Below are positions 62,429 through 64,000 of a stretch of 64,000 bases of DNA, in pieces. Position numbers and translations under genes: made by a program. The notes under the pieces were generated by a model that ran no database searches, had not been told where the DNA came from, and worked only from the letters and a program-made list of their open reading frames with translations. The stretch comes from Fontisubflavum oceani (lineage in GTDB: Bacteria; Pseudomonadota; Alphaproteobacteria; Rhodobacterales; Rhodobacteraceae), in the NCBI RefSeq assembly GCF_030407165.1, contig NZ_CP129111.1:248001-312000 (forward strand), given 5' to 3'. Within the stretch, counting starts at the first letter, position 1. Each line of letters begins with the position of its first letter.

Positions 62429-64000
62429 TCAGGCGACCTGATCCAAGCCCCGGCCTTTCAACAGCGCCTCGACCCCCGGCATCCGCCCCCGGAAGGCGGT
62501 GTAAAGAGCATCCGCTTCCTGGCTGCCGCCAGCCGAGAGGATAAACGTCTCCAGCTTCCGCGCCATCTCGGCGTCAAACGCGCCGCCCGCCTCTTCAAAG
62601 GCCTCAAACGCGTCGGCATCCATGACCTCGGACCACATGTAGCTGTAATAGCCTGAGGAATAGCCGTCGCCCGCGAAGACATGGGCGAAATGCGGCGTCG
62701 CATGGCGCATCCCAATCGCGTGCGGCATGCCGATCCGGCCCAGCGTCTCAGCCTGCGCCGCCATCGGGTCTGCGGGGGTCTTGCCATCATGGAAATCCAA
62801 ATCGACCAGGGCCGAGGCGACATATTCGACGGTCTGGAACCCCATATCATAGGTCTGCGCCGCCAAAAGCCGGTCGAGCAGGTCTTTCGGCATCGCTGCG
62901 CCAGTTTCAGCGTGGCGGGCGTGTTTCTCCAATACTTCGGGCACTTCCAGCCAATGCTCATAAAGTTGGCTCGGCAGTTCGACGAAATCGCGGGCGACCG
63001 AGGTGCCGGAAATCGAGCCATAGGTCACATCCGAGAGCATCTGATGCAGCGCGTGGCCGAACTCATGGAACAGCGTCCGGGCGTCATCATAGGAGAGCAG
63101 CGCCGGGTCACCCTTGGCGAAGTTGCAGACATTGACGACGATGGGCCGCGTGTCGCCGCCGAGTTTCTTCTGGCTCCGCATCGCGGAACACCAGGCGCCG
63201 GAGCGCTTTGAGCCACGCGCGAAGTAATCGCCGATGAACACCGCGATATGCGCGCCATTCCGCGTCACCTCCCAAGCGCGCGCATCCGGGTGGTAGAGCG
63301 TCACATCCAGCGGCGCAAACTCCAGCCCAAACAGGCGATTGGCGCAGTCGAAAGACGCCTCGATCATCGCATCGAGCTGCAGATAGGGTTTCAGCGCCGC
63401 CTCATCGAGATCATGCTCGGCCTTGCGCCGTTTCTCCGCATAATAACGCCAATCCCACGGCTCTAGATCGCCATTCACCCCTTCGTCGCGCATCATCTGG
63501 GTGAGCGTCTCGGCATCCGCATCGGCCTGTGCCTTTGCCGGCTCCCAGACCTGCATCAGCAGGTCGCGCACCGCATCTGGCGTTTTGGCCATTTCGGTTT
63601 CCAGCTTGAACGCCGCGAAACTGTCATAGCCCAGCAACCCGGCACGCTCTTCCCGCAAGGCCAACGTCTCCGCCGCGATCCCCAGATTGTCGGTCTCGCC
63701 ACCATTGGCCCCGCGCGCGGCCCAGGCCTTATAGGCGGTCTCGCGCAAATCGCGACGCGGGGAGAACTGCAAAAACGGCACGATGATCGAACGCGAGAGC
63801 GTCACGACCGGGCCGTCGACGCCCTTTTCCTCACCCGCCGCCCGCGCCGCGTCGATGGCAAAGTCGGGCAGGCCTTCGAGGTCGGCCTCTTCCAGCTCCA
63901 TGAACCACTCCCGCTCATCGGCCAGAAGGTTCTGCATGAAGCTGGTGCCGAGCACCGCGAGACGGCTTTTCACCTCGGTCAGCCGATCCGCCGCCGCGCC
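62429..64000 (-). CDS. M3 family zinc metallopeptidase (oligopeptidase A/Dcp type), 5' truncated by window
   Basis: Thermolysin-like oligopeptidase with the zinc motif HEFGH in the stretch ARTLFHEFGHALHQML, followed by GTSVARDFVELPSQLYEHW, which is typical of M3 peptidyl-dipeptidase and oligopeptidase A. About 523 residues are seen; the frame is open through base 64000, so the start is beyond the window. It degrades short peptides in the cytoplasm, including signal-peptide fragments. Confidence 0.9.
   Translation of the reverse strand, partial: GAAADRLTEVKSRLAVLGTSFMQNLLADEREWFMELEEADLEGLPDFAIDAARAAGEEKGVDGPVVTLSRSIIVPFLQFSPRRDLRETAYKAWAARGANGGETDNLGIAAETLALREERAGLLGYDSFAAFKLETEMAKTPDAVRDLLMQVWEPAKAQADADAETLTQMMRDEGVNGDLEPWDWRYYAEKRRKAEHDLDEAALKPYLQLDAMIEASFDCANRLFGLEFAPLDVTLYHPDARAWEVTRNGAHIAVFIGDYFARGSKRSGAWCSAMRSQKKLGGDTRPIVVNVCNFAKGDPALLSYDDARTLFHEFGHALHQMLSDVTYGSISGTSVARDFVELPSQLYEHWLEVPEVLEKHARHAETGAAMPKDLLDRLLAAQTYDMGFQTVEYVASALVDLDFHDGKTPADPMAAQAETLGRIGMPHAIGMRHATPHFAHVFAGDGYSSGYYSYMWSEVMDADAFEAFEEAGGAFDAEMARKLETFILSAGGSQEADALYTAFRGRMPGVEALLKGRGLDQVA

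Noticed and set aside
1..64000. CRISPR arrays, insertion sequences, integrases or prophage genes
   Set aside because: No regularly spaced repeats, transposase-like motifs or phage structural genes were seen anywhere in the window.

Overview
The window is a G+C-rich chromosomal segment from an alphaproteobacterium, most likely a Rhodobacteraceae (roseobacter-type) species. The main supports are the order ruvC-ruvA-ruvB-(unknown)-ybgC-tolQ-tolR-tolA-tolB-pal-cpoB-tilS-ftsH, a B12-dependent class II ribonucleotide reductase, a DUF1489 protein, a Hint-domain protein, a DUF1127 protein, and xdhABC joined to a BMP-type nucleoside importer. I found no rRNA, tRNA, CRISPR array, insertion sequence or prophage. 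The genus cannot be fixed from sequence reading alone.

Layout. 1-5.3 kb: the end of pdeM, a low-GC membrane LytTR regulator, a thioesterase, the fhs-folD one-carbon pair, a possible 26-residue membrane peptide and a MOSC protein. 5.4-17.1 kb: one long minus-strand run for cell-envelope integrity (Tol-Pal), Holliday junction processing (RuvABC), tRNA-Ile lysidine synthesis (TilS) and membrane proteolysis (FtsH). 17.1-25.1 kb: a hairpin-rich gap, DUF1127, small membrane protein, prmA, MFS transporter, methyltransferase, nuclease-fold enzyme, rpsD, Hint protein and LpxR-like outer-membrane protein. 25.1-34.1 kb: nrdJ with an internal HTH domain, DUF1489, lactate permease-like transporter, hisS-hisZ-hisG, slyX and arsH. 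34.2-37.7 kb: dnaE. 38.0-48.2 kb: a plus-strand chain of overlapping genes, xdhA-xdhB-xdhC, ABC ATPase, two permeases, a voltage-gated channel and a BMP binding protein; together these would import purines or nucleosides and oxidise hypoxanthine/xanthine to urate. 48.2-64 kb: accessory metabolism, namely methyltransferases, FAD oxidoreductases (one dimethylglycine dehydrogenase-like), uxuB-uxaC for glucuronate use, a class V aminotransferase, a 2-hydroxyacid dehydrogenase, a TetR/dehydrogenase divergent pair with two matched operators, and an M3 peptidase running off the end.

Six genes are interrupted by a single small frameshift: fhs, the ruvB-ybgC intergenic protein, the second purine permease, a methyltransferase, uxaC and a TetR-linked dehydrogenase. 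Five shifts fall at G/C runs, and in every case a small correction restores a full-length family member. I read these mostly as sequence or assembly errors, not as gene decay, and annotate each gene over its full span.

The most unusual item is the in-frame helix-turn-helix domain inside the class II ribonucleotide reductase (about 25735-25956). Others worth a second look are the channel gene inside the purine-import operon, a 7-codon leader ORF followed by a terminator upstream of a methyltransferase, two TGACA-N14-TGTCA operators exactly 33 bp apart, and four TATG repeats spaced exactly 11 bp apart between hisS and slyX.
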